From contig JAFFJZ010000016.1 in assembly GCA_018340375.1 (NCBI GenBank), positions 3,293,372 to 3,357,371 on the forward strand: a DNA stretch of 64,000 bases. Direction: 5' to 3'. The stretch's first letter is position 1. Each line of letters starts with the position of its first letter. Shown one piece after another: positions 34,640 through 44,202 of this stretch. Made by a program: the position numbers and the translations under genes. Under the pieces are notes generated by a model. It did not search any database, was not told the origin of the DNA, and saw only the letters and a list, made by a program, of their open reading frames with translations. The DNA is from Gonatopus flavifemur (taxonomy: Eukaryota > Arthropoda > Insecta > Hymenoptera > Dryinidae).

Positions 34640-36000
34640 ATATTTGTCTATTTTTTCTCATGTTGTGTCCTCTGCGCTTGATCAAAATGCCCAAGTGGAT
34701 ACTATATATACAGACTACGCAAAGGCTTTTGACAGAGTTGATCATAATATATTGTTAAATAAATTAAGTAATTTAGGTATTCGAAGCAATTTTTTGTCGT
34801 GGTTACAGAGTTATATTCTGAATCGTACGCAATCAGTTCGTGTCTCTCAATATTTCTCTGATTCATTTTTTGTATCCTCAGGTGTACCGCAAGGCTCACA
34901 TCTAGGTCCTTTATTATTTATTATTTTCATTAATGATATCTCTACGATTTTCAAGTACTGCACACATCTTCTTTTTGCTGATGACCTGAAACTGTTTATG
35001 ATTATAAGAACTTACAGAGATGCTCAAAATCTGCAATCTGATTTGGATCGGTTACAATCTTGGTGTGTGCTATCTATTATGTCATTAAATCTCACTAAAT
35101 GCCATGTGATGAGATTTCATAGAGGTAAAAATGCTATTTATCTTCCTTATAACTTGTCTCAGTCTCTGTTATCACCTATAAATACTGTTCGTGATCTTGG
35201 AGTTTCATTTGACTCTCGTTTTAACTTCTCAGATCATTACAATCACATAGTTGGTACTTCCATGAAATCTCTCGGATTCATCAAGCGCGTTTGTAAAGAT
35301 TTTCGTGATCCTGTTGCACTTCGAACACTGTATTGTACTTTAGTTGGACCTCATCTTGAGTATGCGTCTCAAATTTGGAGTCCTCATCTAATTCGGGATT
35401 GTACAGACTTGGAAAGAGTTCAGCATAAGTTTCTGCGTTTTGCTGCGTATCAGATAGGCCGTCCGTTGAGCGTCACTTGTCATGATTACTCATTGATTAT
35501 GGCTCTACTTAACTTGCCTCCCTTGGAATCACGTCGTTTGTTCAATGATTTTTCATTTTTGTATAAAATTTTTAATGGGAAAATTCGCTGCCCTCAACTG
35601 CTTGACTTGTACGTTTTAATGTCCCTTCTCGTTTATTGAGGCGCCCTAAATTGTTCAATCCAATTTCTTATAAATCGAGACACGGTTATTCTGATCCGGT
35701 AAATCGGATATCTATCCTAGCAAATTCTTACAGTGATGTGCTTGAATTATTTTCATCTCATTCTGATCTTCGGAATTCTCTTTCTCTTATTTGTCAAATT
35801 TAATATCTAATTGTCCTTTTCACCTATAATTATACACGTTAACTGTTGTTGTAATATAAGGTGCATGTAGTCGAGCTTAACATGATGCTTAATGCTTTGA
35901 TGTATGATATATATAATGTGGTTTAAATAATGTATATTCTATGTACCAAAGGGTCTTTTATACCCGTATAAACAAAATAAATAAATAAATAAATAAATAA
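34640..36000 (+). mobile_element. 5'-truncated non-LTR retrotransposon with AAAT tail
   Basis: It retains the 3' half of ORF2, a short 3' UTR and a tail of AAATAAATAAATAAATAAAT ending near 36000. The LINE fragments in DD41D copies 1 and 2 belong to the same family by their C-terminal residues and AAATAAAT tail. No clear duplication was found. Sequence directly beyond the tail is the ubiquitin-peptidase relic. Confidence 0.88.
34644..35820 (+). pseudogene. Non-LTR ORF2 reverse transcriptase, truncated and frameshifted
   Basis: Visible RT motifs are YTDYAKAFDRVDH (motif A aspartate), SGVPQGSHLGPLLF and LLFADDLKLF, a variant of the YADD active site. The thumb region runs through YCTLVGPHLEYASQIWSP. 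The endonuclease domain and the first RT motifs are missing, so transcription or integration was incomplete. After LLDLYVL near 35615 the frame shifts; the correct C-terminus (SRHGYSDPVNRISILANSY) lies in another frame and ends near 35803. The domain pattern suits the CR1/Jockey group, but the clade is not assigned. Confidence 0.85.
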
Positions 36001-36837
36001 AATATTGATGAAAAATCAACAGAAACTCACGCGTTAAACGTAATGGGTCTTCCTAATGTTGACGGTGTTTCTCCTTATTTGAATGCAGTAATGCAGTGTA
36101 TATTGTACTGTGCTTCTAAGACGAAACAATTACTTTTATCTGACCCCAATGACATCATAAATATTTCAATTCAGAACTAAAATTCGCAAAAAAACCTCGA
36201 TATCATAGCTTTAAAACAGCTTGCAGGTCCACAATACTTGCATAATCACTCACAAGATGCAGGAGAATTCATCGCTTCTATTTGCGAAAATTCAATGGCT
36301 ATTAAAAATTTAGTGAAGCACTAAATAACTACCGTAACGGAATGTACGAAATGTGAATATACCGAAAATATTGTTGGTACAAATTGTGTTACACGTCTTG
36401 GGCCACCTCCAATTTCACAAAAATCATTTGAGTTCCAAGAAATATTCAAGTTCAATTTTTCAACATCGAAAATTTTCGAAGATTCTTGTGACAATTGTAA
36501 TAACTTGCATAAAACTAAAAAATCATTCATAACAGCGTCAGAACAATATGTAATTGTGCAATTGATGATGTTTAATCACAATAATGTTGAAGCAACAAAG
36601 GTAGAAAATATAAACATTAAAGCAATACCAACTTCAAAAATTATAATTGCACAACACTTTTATAAAGTTATAGCTGTTGTTTTTCATCAGGGTAAAAATA
36701 TTTCTGAAGATAATTTCACATGCATGTTACGAAGTAAAGGTACAATGTGGATATTTATTCATGATCTGCAAGTTGAAGAGCGACATTGGCCACGCAATGC
36801 TAAAGACTCGTATATATATTTCTTTGAAAAGCAATAA
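36001..36837 (+). pseudogene. Ubiquitin carboxyl-terminal hydrolase-like relic in element W
   Basis: One continuous frame with two TAA stops (near 36178 and 36322) resembles the C19 (USP) fold: GLPNVDGVSPYLNAVMQCI aligns with the Cys box GLxNxGNTCYLNSVLQ, HSQDAGEF with the QDAxEF box, CTKCEY and CDNCNN with the zinc CxxC pairs, and ISEDNFTCMLRS with the His box GHYTCxxR. By that alignment the catalytic Cys reads P and the His reads N, so deubiquitination is not expected. It starts directly after the LINE tail, so its 5' part is lost. USP-like genes inside arthropod DNA transposons are something I recall but cannot verify here. Confidence 0.65.
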
Positions 36838-36839
36838 TT

Positions 36840-37130
36840 TCGCTTCATCATGGAATTAGAATTCAATTACTGTGATATTGTACAGTTTTGAAGAATATAG
36901 AATACCTTTATAATACCATAACGAACCAAATATTCTTGAAAAATTTTTTCGAATGATTTTGATGGATATTCCACGAAATTCTGAAAAATGTCTGGTACAG
37001 TACTAGAAAGTGTCTTCAATCTGATATCTTGAAGGTATATCTTTTTGTTGCATGATAAATATTTGACATCTCTTTACCCAGATAGCAAAAGTTCCAAAAA
37101 CTAGATCCCATTGAATCCTTCTGGAACCAC
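36840..37130. other. AT-rich spacer, nothing recognised
   Basis: No open frame, RNA gene or repeat partner was identified between the peptidase relic and the next MITE. Confidence 0.4.
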
Positions 37131-37139
37131 AAAATGAAT

Positions 37140-37273
37140 CACTGAAATGTCAGTAGGATGGAGTTCTTGAAGAATTCGAATCGCCTTTCGTCATACTATA
37201 TACAGTACAATATACAGTATGACAAAAGGCAATTTGAATTCTCCAAGGACTCTATTCTGCTGACATTTCAGTA
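37140..37273. mobile_element. Small palindromic MITE
   Basis: ACTGAAATGTCAGTAGGATGG at the left pairs with ACTGAAATGTCAGCAGAATA read from the right. The arms continue through GAATTCGAATCGCC and meet around TATACAGTACAATATA. No coding capacity. Confidence 0.6.
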
Positions 37274-37426
37274 GTTCAATGATTTCTGTTGGATACCTTG
37301 AATATATTGTACGCAAGTTTCCTCTGTCTGTAAGATCTATGTTATTTCGATTTTCTTACAATGATTTCTTGAAAACACTGGAAATTTCCGCACAAGCCTG
37401 TTCAGTACAATATCGTGGGCTGTTTT

Positions 37427-37509
37427 GAGCGGCGTGAGCTACTTCGAGCGCTGTGAGTTGCTTTGAGCGCTGTGAGTTGCTTTGAGCGCTTTGAGCTGCT
37501 TTGAGCGCC
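37427..37509. repeat. 19-bp tandem repeat, four units
   Basis: The unit GAGCGCTGTGAGTTGCTTT is repeated four times with few changes, followed by a partial GAGCGCC. It is GC-richer than its surroundings. Confidence 0.8.
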
Positions 37510-38714
37510 AACTTTTCAATCAAGGAAAATTTAGTTTCCGGAATTCTTCACACGTATATTTGTTCATGGGAATCCGCTTTCCCTCCCTTCTCTTCTTCAT
37601 TCTTTATTCCGATAATCTATTGCCGTCCAATGATGAGATGACTGATCCCTGGTTAAAAAATCCGATAGAAACCGATTCAGAATTAATCGGACTGCATAGG
37701 ATCAATCGGAACAGTTCAATCTCGGATTCAAAATCAATAAGAGTTTATCGGAATCTCTTTTCTATAGGTTTCAATCGAATTTGTGAAATTGAATGATGAA
37801 TGGGTTCCTTATGGGAGATTTCTGACTGCATCTAAGGATGTATCGATTTCATTGATCAATGGGTTTTAATTGGATTATTCCAACATTCAAATTTATTGAA
37901 AATAATAGGCAAGTTTACAGATTCTAAAGTCCTATAGGTATGTACCGGCAATAACCGATTCAGTTCTGAAATTTCTTTCATTGCATCAAATCATTGGTTT
38001 TTATCAGAATCCCTGGTGACCTCGATGTATTGGAACTAATGGGAAAGTTGCTGGAATAGGGAACTATAATCATAGAATACCAAGAGAATCCAATTATAAA
38101 ATATTTCATTGGTATCAATCGGAATTTTCATCAGTGATGGAATATCCATTGGATCCCACTGAAAAATATGTTACTGGTACCAATTATAATTGTAATGATT
38201 AATGAAATGCCGATTAAATCAAATTGAAAAATGTGGTGTTCGTACGAATTGGAATTTTTATTATTGATAAAATACCTATTGGATGCCATTGAAAAATATT
38301 TGACTGGTATCAATTAGAATCTTCATAATTAATAACATACCGATTCAATCCAATTGAAAAATATTGTATTGGCGTCAATCGGAATTTTCATTGATCATAA
38401 AATACCAAGTGAATCCAATTACACAATATTTCATTTATATCAATCGGAATTCTTATTATTGATGAAATACCTATTGGATCCCATTGGAAAATATTTGACT
38501 CGTATCAATTAGAATTTTCATAATTGATAAAATACCGATTGAATCCAATTGAAAAATATTGTCTTGGTCTTCATTGGGATTTTTATTAACTCCCATGCTC
38601 TCATTAAGACCGATACAATCCCTCATATGTCCAATGGACTATTACCAATTGAATCTTATTACTATGGACACCCATCCCTGACATAAGATAGTCATGTAGT
38701 TCAAATTGATAGGA

Positions 38715-38806
38715 AGCGAACCACGGCATCGAGCGAGCGGGTGTTCCAGATCGATCTTCTAGGTTAAGCAACGACAACTGCGGTACAAGGTGGATGGGTG
38801 ATCACC
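38715..38806 (+). ncRNA. 5S rRNA-like segment in element R copy 2
   Basis: Same 92-base block as in copies 1 and 3: ACCACGGCATCGAGCG, then CGATCTTCTAGGTTAAGCAA, then GCGGTAC and TGGATGGGTGATCACC. It preserves the order of the 5S rRNA A box, intermediate element and C box. Almost no substitutions separate the three copies, whereas the repeat arms around them diverge more, which may reflect recent amplification or constraint. Confidence 0.6.
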
Positions 38807-38897
38807 ATGTTAATAACACACCAATGATCGTTTGAATTTATTTCAGCAATAATTTGTCATACGTAATGATTGAATAAATGATATATGTGTTGGTTTG

Positions 38898-39234
38898 AGA
38901 GGATACCAGCGCATAGGTGGCTCCATCTGGTGGCATTTTGGTTTCGACCAAAATACTCGCAACTGGACTTATGAAAAGCTCTGAAATTTTTAGGGATGAA
39001 TCTTTGAAGGTTAATCTAGGTCTCTAAAGAGCCAGGATTTTGAATTTCGAAAAAAAGCAAAAAAAATTGTTTTCACTTCTTTTCGAAATTTAAAATTTTG
39101 GCTCTTCAGAGACCTAGATTAACCTTCAAAGATTCATCCCTAAAAATTTCAGAGCTTTTCATAAGTCCAGTTTCGAGTATTTTGGTCGAAACCAAAATGC
39201 CACCAGATGGAGCCACCTATGCGCTGGTATCCTC
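38898..39234. mobile_element. Hairpin MITE with ~150-bp nearly perfect arms
   Basis: AGAGGATACCAGCGCATAGG at the left is mirrored exactly at the right, and the arms continue through GTTAATCTAGGTCTCT. R copy 3 reads through the same site (GTTTGTTTAATTGATAT) without it, giving an empty site. Any target duplication is at most 2 bp. Confidence 0.8.
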
Positions 39235-39654
39235 TTAATTGATATCAAATGCGCGTATATAATGTATATAAACCGTTCGTTGGTTGGGTTAACGACCAAT
39301 AAAATTCAATAAGAAAATCGCGATGCAGGAATCAATTCATTCCGATAAGTTTTTTTTATCGGATTTGATCGGATTTTTTCACCAGGGAAAATGCCGATTG
39401 AATCCAGTTAAAAATTATTTTATTGGTATCAATGGGAAATTTCCGATGCAGAAACTCAATTCATTCCGATAAAATTTTTTCTTATCGGATTCAATCGGAT
39501 TGTTTAACCAGGGATGGAAATCCAAGTGGATTTTTATATCACATAAGTTATCTGAGGACATTTCCTTCATTCCTACGATTGCCATAAACTCGACAGGGGT
39601 ATTTCATTTTTATTTCGGTTCAGTTGGAAGCATATTCGAAAAAAGAAGTGGAAT

Positions 39655-40979
39655 ACCCCAAAAAAACTCCAAAAAAGTAAAAAAATAACGCCAAGTACGT
39701 GAAAATCCCAAAAACAAAGAATAAAAAAATCTAAAAACACATTCTAAAGGAAAATTCCACTGCATTCAGAATTTCGAGGGGATATAAAAGGATATGCTCC
39801 ATTTGAAAAGAAAAGATATGAAATCAATATGAGCGACCAAGTACATTGTTTACCCAAAGGATATGTGAAAGATTTTTGGTATATTGTAACTTCAGTTTGT
39901 TTAAACTGTATCGAAGGTAATCTATGATTTTCAAAAAAGCATTATTGTATCAAAAAAATAAATAAAACAAGCGTATCGTTCTGCTCGTATGTATAGATAC
40001 CAAAAAGTGAAAAAAAGTTGAATTCCACAAAACATGCAAATGTCTCACAAAAACCCCTAAAAACTCCAACACAGTAAAAAAATAACGTCCAATCCCAAAA
40101 ACCATACAAACGTGCTACAATAACACTTGAAAAAAAATCCTTGAAAAAAATACTCCACTCTTCCCGGAAGATTACTTGATATAACAAATATACCATAAAA
40201 AAAAAGATGTGAAAGGCAACCCTGTTTCGGAATTCGCATCAACCAGCAACACTTGGCGTGGCTGAAGAAGATTTTATGAAATTATATCATTCAAATTTCT
40301 TGTTCAATGTTCTATAGAAATTCATTTGTATATAATAAAGGCTGAAAACTTCTACCATCGGCCACGCCAAGTGTTGCTGGTTGATGCGAATTCCGAAACA
40401 GGGTTGCCTTTCACATCTTTTTTTTTAATGGTATATTTGTTATATCAAGTAATCTTCCGGAAAGAGTGAAGTATTTTTTTCAAGGATTTTTTTTCAAGTG
40501 TTATTGTAAAACGTTTGTATGGTTTTTGGGATTTGACGTTATTTTTTTACTGTGTTGGAGTTTTTAGGGGTTTTTGTGAGACATTTGTATGTTTTGTGGA
40601 GTTCTACTTTTTTTCACTTTTTGGTATCTATATACCAAATATATACGAGCAGAATGATACGCTTGTTTTATTTTTTTTTTGATACAATAATGCTTTTTTG
40701 AGAATCATAAATTACCTTCAATACAGTTTAAACAAACTGAAGTTACAATATACCAAAAATCTTCCACATATCCTTTGGCTAACCAATGTACTTGGTCGCT
40801 CATATTGATTTCATATCTTTTTTTTTCAAATGGAGCATATCCTTTTATATCCCCTTGAAATTCTGAATGCAGTGGAATTTTCCTTTAGAATGTGTTTTTA
40901 GATTTTTTTATTCTTTGTTTTTGGGATTTTCATGTACTTGGCGTCATTTTTTTACTTTTTTGGAGTTTTTTTGGGGGTA
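39655..40979. repeat. Giant palindrome, ~610-bp arms, 98-base spacer
   Basis: 39655-40262 and 40361-40979 are inverse copies with few differences. The inner arm edges read AACACTTGGCGTGGC and its complement. A transcript through it would fold into a long hairpin. Small frames such as the one starting MSDQVHCLPKGYVK occur in both arms but show no domain. Confidence 0.85.
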
Positions 40980-41164
40980 ACATTTGAATGTGTTGCAAAT
41001 GAATCGATCGAACAGCATTTGATCAGTGTGTTGAATGAACACACAAAAGTGTTCAATATTCAACACTTGAATTTGAACACGTAGTTAAATATTCAACACT
41101 GGAATTTTGACACGTACTTCTTTTTTACACAATGACGGAATTTTTTTTTTACTGTGTACATCGC

Positions 41165-41760
41165 TCGATGCAGAATCTTCTGAAATGAGAAATGAATAGC
41201 ACTTCAGAGGAACGTTTTTGAAAAAGTGTACTTGCAAATTCCATCAATTCCTGTGACGAATTGATGAAAAAATTTCAAAAATTTGTGTCCATCGAATAAA
41301 GACCGATCAATTCGCAATCTACTGAAATGAAGAATGAACTCACTTCGGAGGAATGTTTTTAAAAAAATATACTTGCAAATTCCATCAAACCCTTTGACGA
41401 ATTGATAAAAAAATTTCGAAACTTTGTCTCCGTGGAATATAGACCGATCGATTCGAAATCTTCTGAAGAGGAAAACAATAAATATCACTTCGAAGGAACG
41501 TTTTTGAAAGAGTGTACTTGCGAATCTCATCAATTCCTGTGACAAATTGATGGAAAAAATTTCAGAAACTTGTGTCCATCGAATAAAGACCGATCGATTC
41601 GCAATCCACTGAAATGAAAAATGAAATCACTCCGGAGGAATGTTTTTAAAAAAGTATACTTGCAAATTCCATCAAACCCTTTGACGGATTGATAAAAAAA
41701 TTTCGAAACTTTGTCTCCGTGGAATATAGACCGATCGATCCTGAATCTCCTCACGGAGAG
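41165..41760. repeat. ~141-bp satellite, four units in alternating types
   Basis: GACCGATC recurs at about 41301, 41442, 41588 and 41729 (spacings 141, 146, 141). Units 1 and 3 resemble each other (CATCAATTCCTGTGAC), as do 2 and 4 (CATCAAACCCTTTGAC), a two-unit higher-order pattern. The minus-strand frames across it repeat RIDRS and GICKY but are explained by the tandem array. Confidence 0.75.
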
Positions 41761-42113
41761 CAATGGATTCTAAGGAGTATGACAAATATCATGAAGGCTG
41801 GAATATTTCATAATATATTTTCGAGTATGAGGACAAATATCTAGATTATAAGTGTTATAAGTACAAGTATCCATTTATGATGAAGGTGTTTGTTTTGGGG
41901 TAGATGGTACTGTCAACCAGTGATATATCAATATAATAACAGCAAGGAAAAAAAGTTGGTTCCTATTATAATATAAGATCATTACAATTACTATCTCCAG
42001 TTGCTTGAATTAAGAAGAGAATAATATGGAATCGGAAAAAAAAGATATTTATCAGGACATGAACCCGCCAAGATAACACACGAAGAATTCTTTTTCAAGA
42101 GCGAGAATAGAAC
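41761..42113. other. Junction sequence with a CCAAGATAACACACGAAG MITE end
   Basis: AT-rich sequence without a gene. 42069-42112 matches the terminus of the 286-bp MITE at 1594-1879 and abuts the inner edge of W's right terminal repeat exactly at CTCGAACC. Confidence 0.45.
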
Positions 42114-43323
42114 TCGAACCTGTACTTGGTCGAATCGGCAAGTGCATTCTGAAAGATCAGGATTATTGATAACATAACGATGTCATGACATAAAAAATAA
42201 TAATCGGATGTGAGATTTAATTATTCACCAGAGAGATGACAAAAAAAATGGAATGTCCCCACACAGAATCAAACCCGACCATTCTTTCGCAAGAACCATG
42301 TCTTTTGCCACTAGGCTATGGGGCCTTGTGATATTTCGATCCACATATTACGTCTATGAAGTAATGCAGCGAAGGGAAGAGACTGATAGTGCGTGAAATG
42401 ATGAAATATTAATTTGAATGCTCAAATCTAATTATTCAGTCCATTGAAAATAATTCGCACTCAATCAATTGAATATTCAGTCTTACTATTTTGATGTTGA
42501 TCAACATCTGATAATCGATGTGGATTTGATTATCCTCATTGAAATATCATAGTGATCTCTGAAAATTAATTTATCAGGGAAAATTATGGAATTCACCGCA
42601 GGACATTTATCATAGATCCCCAAACTATCTTAGAATTTTTCAACCATCGATTGATTGACAATTCTAATGAAATTCATTGAAAAATCATCAAGATCTAGAA
42701 TAATGATTAGAGATGCGTAACTATTAGAAAATTTTTATACAATACATATAGGAGTTCTTGAAAGCTTCATAATCAGTCATAAGAATAACCAATCATCTAA
42801 GAAAATTTATGAAAAATAAATAATAATTGAAGAATTATTTACTTATATTCGATTTTAATTCAATTAAATGATGCTATGCATCAAATCTATATTTCATCGT
42901 GATAATTTAATAATCAGTATTGAACTGGCTCTTTAATTGAAAACAAAAAGACAAAATATCGAAGGGCCCCGGCCGAGAATTGCCCGGGCCGCCGGGTAAG
43001 TCAGTTCGATACTGATTACAATAAAATTGTCGCTTGGAAAAGAAAAAGCGGAGAAACTTTTCGGTAAGTCGACCGCGTGGACTTCAAACTTTTTCCGATC
43101 TCGCACGGAGTTAGCCGATCGTAAAACATATTGAGAAGACAAAGACCGACGGATAGTTCGTTCTCTCTCGATTGTCCGAGCTGACTCGAAGTGAACCGAC
43201 TGGTTCCGAATCACATGAATACGGGTTTCAATGTGTCCGTACACCCGGCTGGGATGGTGGGGACGAGAAACGGTCAGATGGAGAGGGTAAATCGACTCGG
43301 TCGACCAAATGCTGGCATCACTG
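42114..43323. repeat. Element W right terminal inverted repeat (~1.2 kb)
   Basis: Reverse complement of 30118-31330 with scattered substitutions. The outermost bases read GCTGGCATCACTG before the duplicated AATGAGAT. It contains the second tRNA-like block and the second copy of the GC-rich outer segment. Confidence 0.88.
42254..42325 (-). tRNA. tRNA-like block in W right TIR (degenerate)
   Basis: On the minus strand: GGCCCCATAGCCTAGTGGC, an arm around GTTCTTGCGAAAGAAT, and GGGTTTGATTCTGTGTGGGG. The acceptor-like ends GGCCCCA and TGGGGAC pair better than in the left copy; the T stem remains weak. It points into W, like its partner. Confidence 0.5.
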
Positions 43324-43566
43324 AATGAGATTCTAACAGCTGCAAAACTATATGAGTGGACTTTAGATAGTTCAAAAAATTATCATCCATGCTTTTATTC
43401 TCAAGGCGACTACAAAGTTGCAACTGAGTATACGAAAACTACGCATGGAAAGTGCGAAACAGTGAAAGGAACACTTTCGTTCCATCACGCATCCCCGATC
43501 CGTAAAAATGTTGGTGCATTCAAGACTACTTCGAATGATGTAAAATCAACAATAAAGAAATTGTAA
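43324..43566 (+). pseudogene. Element X transposase catalytic exon, 3' part
   Basis: It resumes the frame interrupted by W: NEILTAAKLYEWTLDSSKNY, then EYTKTTHGKCETVKGTLSFH and the terminal SNDVKSTIKKL with TAA. The join through one copy of the AATGAGAT duplication restores RGTRNEILTAAK in frame, so W entered a gene that was then continuous at this point. The start codon suggested by the open frame here lies in W and is not real. Confidence 0.8.
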
Positions 43567-43640
43567 CTTCAACATTCGTGTAAATAACGTATTTGGTAGT
43601 TATAAAATTTTATTGGTATATCCTCAAATAATAATTTACA

Positions 43641-44200
43641 CAATAACAAACTAAGAAAAAATGAGTGCAAAATGATTATCGACAACCAAGCCAAAAACTA
43701 TATAATTTCCTCGCACTGTAAAATCTTAGTCTCGCGCAAAATCATGCCATAACGCGAGTTGCTTCACTAACACGTTCATGACTCCCACAATTTTGAAGGC
43801 TCCTTGAATTTCAAAAATGGAAAATTTTCGTGAAGGATGCAGCTACAACATATACATTCTTTTCAAGAAAATCGAAGACCGGGCCTTTCGAGATAAATCG
43901 ACTGTTCTGAGAAACATAATTTTTTTCCCAAGGAATTTTGCAAAATTTCCACAAAAAGAGAATTTAGTTGAGCAGATGTGTGAATTTTTCCAGAATTTCA
44001 CCTCATCTCCTTGTTGAGATGATCGAAAATGAATAAAAATGTGATTTTTTTTGTTTGTACTGTAAAATCCATAAAACTGCATGGGAAAGGCTAATATTTG
44101 GGGTTTTGTCTTTGTTCGAGCACGTCTTTGACCTCACCAAATTTGGTCTAAATCGGAAACATGTCATTTTTTTCTCGGCCTATCTGACGTGGAATGCCCC
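43641..44200. repeat. Element X right terminal inverted repeat
   Basis: Complement of 21268-21852, starting 75 bases after the transposase stop codon. It ends GACGTGGAATGCCCC. Frames within it are shadows of the repeat. Confidence 0.8.
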
Positions 44201-44202
44201 AT

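Larger units (their letters stand above)
37647..39513. mobile_element. Element R copy 2, with 5S-like core
   Basis: It starts CCCTGGTTAAAAAATCCGAT and ends with the inverse TTTAACCAGGG; AT flanks both ends. Diverged 60/120-bp units fill 37930-38600, the 5S-like core is at 38715-38806, and the right end holds two successive terminal units (ACCAGGG near 39382 and 39507). A perfect hairpin MITE (38898-39234) interrupts it. No protein is encoded. Confidence 0.75.
31372..41156. mobile_element. Nested element in W, CACAGTAAAAAA ends, TA-flanked
   Basis: CACAGTAAAAAATTTTTCGTCA-type ends at 31372 and, inverted, at 41156 have TA outside both. Subterminal sequence on each side is rich in GTGTTCAA and TTCAACAC words (31395-31480 and 41010-41110). 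The 9.8-kb span holds the palindromes, LINE, peptidase relic and R2. No transposase was recognised. An alternative is two separate MITEs of the same family that happen to face each other. Confidence 0.5.
30118..43323. mobile_element. Element W: 13.2-kb hAT-ended element with ~1.2-kb TIRs
   Basis: An exact 8-bp duplication AATGAGAT (30110-30117 and 43324-43331) interrupts an exon of X, so both boundaries are certain. The ends begin CAGTGATGCCAGCATTT and form inverted repeats of about 1.2 kb (to ~31330 and from ~42114). CAGTG ends plus an 8-bp duplication fit hAT, but hAT inverted repeats are usually tens of bases. Inside are a nested TA-flanked element (31372-41156), a LINE, a ubiquitin-peptidase-like relic, element R copy 2, two large palindromes and a ~141-bp satellite. 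No hAT transposase was recognised. Confidence 0.9.
21268..44200 (+). mobile_element. Element X: DNA transposon with ~570-bp TIRs, two large insertions
   Basis: The ends GGGGCATTCCACGTCAGAT at 21268 and its inverse ending at 44200 belong to long inverted repeats (21268-21852 and about 43641-44200). Subtracting V (23789-28541) and W (30118-43323 plus its duplication) leaves about 5 kb containing a multi-exon transposase in plus orientation. The flanks are ATAT-type, so the duplication size is ambiguous. I do not assign a superfamily. The element is dead, because its gene carries frameshifts, a stop and the W insertion. Confidence 0.8.

Noticed and set aside
37427..37509. CRISPR-like or protein-coding tandem repeat
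   Set aside because: The 19-bp units abut directly with no spacers, and 19 is not a multiple of three.
41204..41763. Repeat protein with ~47-residue units
   Set aside because: Explained by the ~141-bp satellite; the frames break between units.
43309..43323. ATG inside the W terminus as start of a separate 85-codon gene
   Set aside because: The codon belongs to W's inverted repeat; the downstream frame is the interrupted X transposase exon.
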